From Paenibacillaceae bacterium (GTDB lineage: Bacteria; Bacillota; Bacilli; Paenibacillales; Paenibacillaceae): a stretch of DNA of 5,000 bases. Position 1 is the first letter of the stretch; the number at the start of each line of letters is the position of its first letter. Shown here piece after piece: positions 4,890-5,000 of this stretch. The translations under genes and the position numbers were made by a program. The DNA lies in the NCBI GenBank assembly GCA_900766135.1, contig CAAFUF010000025.1, positions 1-5,000 of the forward strand, written 5' to 3'. Under the pieces are notes generated by a model. That model saw only the letters and a list, made by a program, of their open reading frames with translations. It searched no databases and was not told where the DNA came from.

Positions 4890-5000
4890 GTACGCCCAGC
4901 ATGGGCGTCATCTCTAGGGTGAAAGTCCCGAACGGGGGCTGGCGAGCGCCTACCGTAGCCAAGGGTAAGGGTGTCCGTCGCGAGACGGAATCCGGAGGAA
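4890..5000 (+). mobile_element. Group IIC intron, 5' end of domain I, cut by the window edge
   Basis: From 4890 the sequence follows the start of the Oceanobacillus iheyensis group IIC intron as I remember it. The landmarks, in order, are GCCCAGCATGGGCG (4894-4907), AGGGTGAAAGTCCCGAAC (4916-4933), AAGGGTGTCCGT in diverged form near 4967-4978, and GGAATCCGGAGGAA at the edge. Domain I hairpins are visible: ACGCCCA 4892-4898 / TGGGCGT 4902-4908, and TCCGTC 4974-4979 / GACGGA 4984-4989 capped by a GCGA tetraloop. The inferred 5' splice site follows TTTTTGCA, and the intron would open with GTACG, one base off the usual GTGYG. It sits just past the ecsB terminator hairpin, the typical group IIC target. 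The rest, including any reverse transcriptase/maturase gene and domains V-VI, is outside the window, so I cannot say whether it is full length or active. Confidence 0.85.

Noticed and set aside
4267..4917. 216-codon open frame overlapping the end of ecsB on the plus strand
   Set aside because: It is out of frame with ecsB, Arg/Ala/Gly-rich without a domain, and runs through the terminator into the intron.

Overview
The window looks like chromosomal DNA from a GC-rich Gram-positive of the Bacillales, most likely Paenibacillaceae (Paenibacillus, Cohnella or a relative). The grounds are strong Shine-Dalgarno sites, GTG and TTG starts, intrinsic terminators, an EcsA/EcsB pair of Bacillus type and a DEAD-box helicase close to Bacillus subtilis YfmL. 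The assignment comes from recognising protein families, not from a database search. All four recognised genes are on the + strand.

Layout. (1) Bases 1-177 hold no gene but are highly self-complementary. A long-range stem, several internal hairpins and a possible pseudoknot end just before a ribosome binding site. (2) A short-chain dehydrogenase/reductase follows (best start GTG at 195) and ends in a hairpin terminator. (3) A gap of roughly 400 bases contains the most unusual structure here: four copies of the palindrome TGTTGTA-N5-TACAACA whose centres (1105, 1157, 1209, 1261) are exactly 52 bp apart. After it come a C6/G6 inverted repeat and a promoter-like sequence. (4) A YfmL-like DEAD-box RNA helicase with a basic low-complexity tail, then ecsA and ecsB, are closely spaced and probably cotranscribed up to a strong terminator. 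(5) Three bases after the T-run of that terminator the window enters the 5' end of a group IIC intron, which runs off the right edge.

How the parts relate. EcsA (ATPase) and EcsB (membrane subunit) should form one ABC transporter. The helicase probably acts on ribosome assembly or other RNA remodelling; sharing a transcript with ecsAB does not by itself imply a shared function. The palindrome array lies directly upstream of the helicase promoter, and a matching half-site overlaps the -35 region, so it is a candidate operator for the helicase-ecsAB unit, although no regulator gene is in view. The intron fits the known preference of group IIC introns for sites just behind terminator hairpins, which would leave the upstream operon intact.
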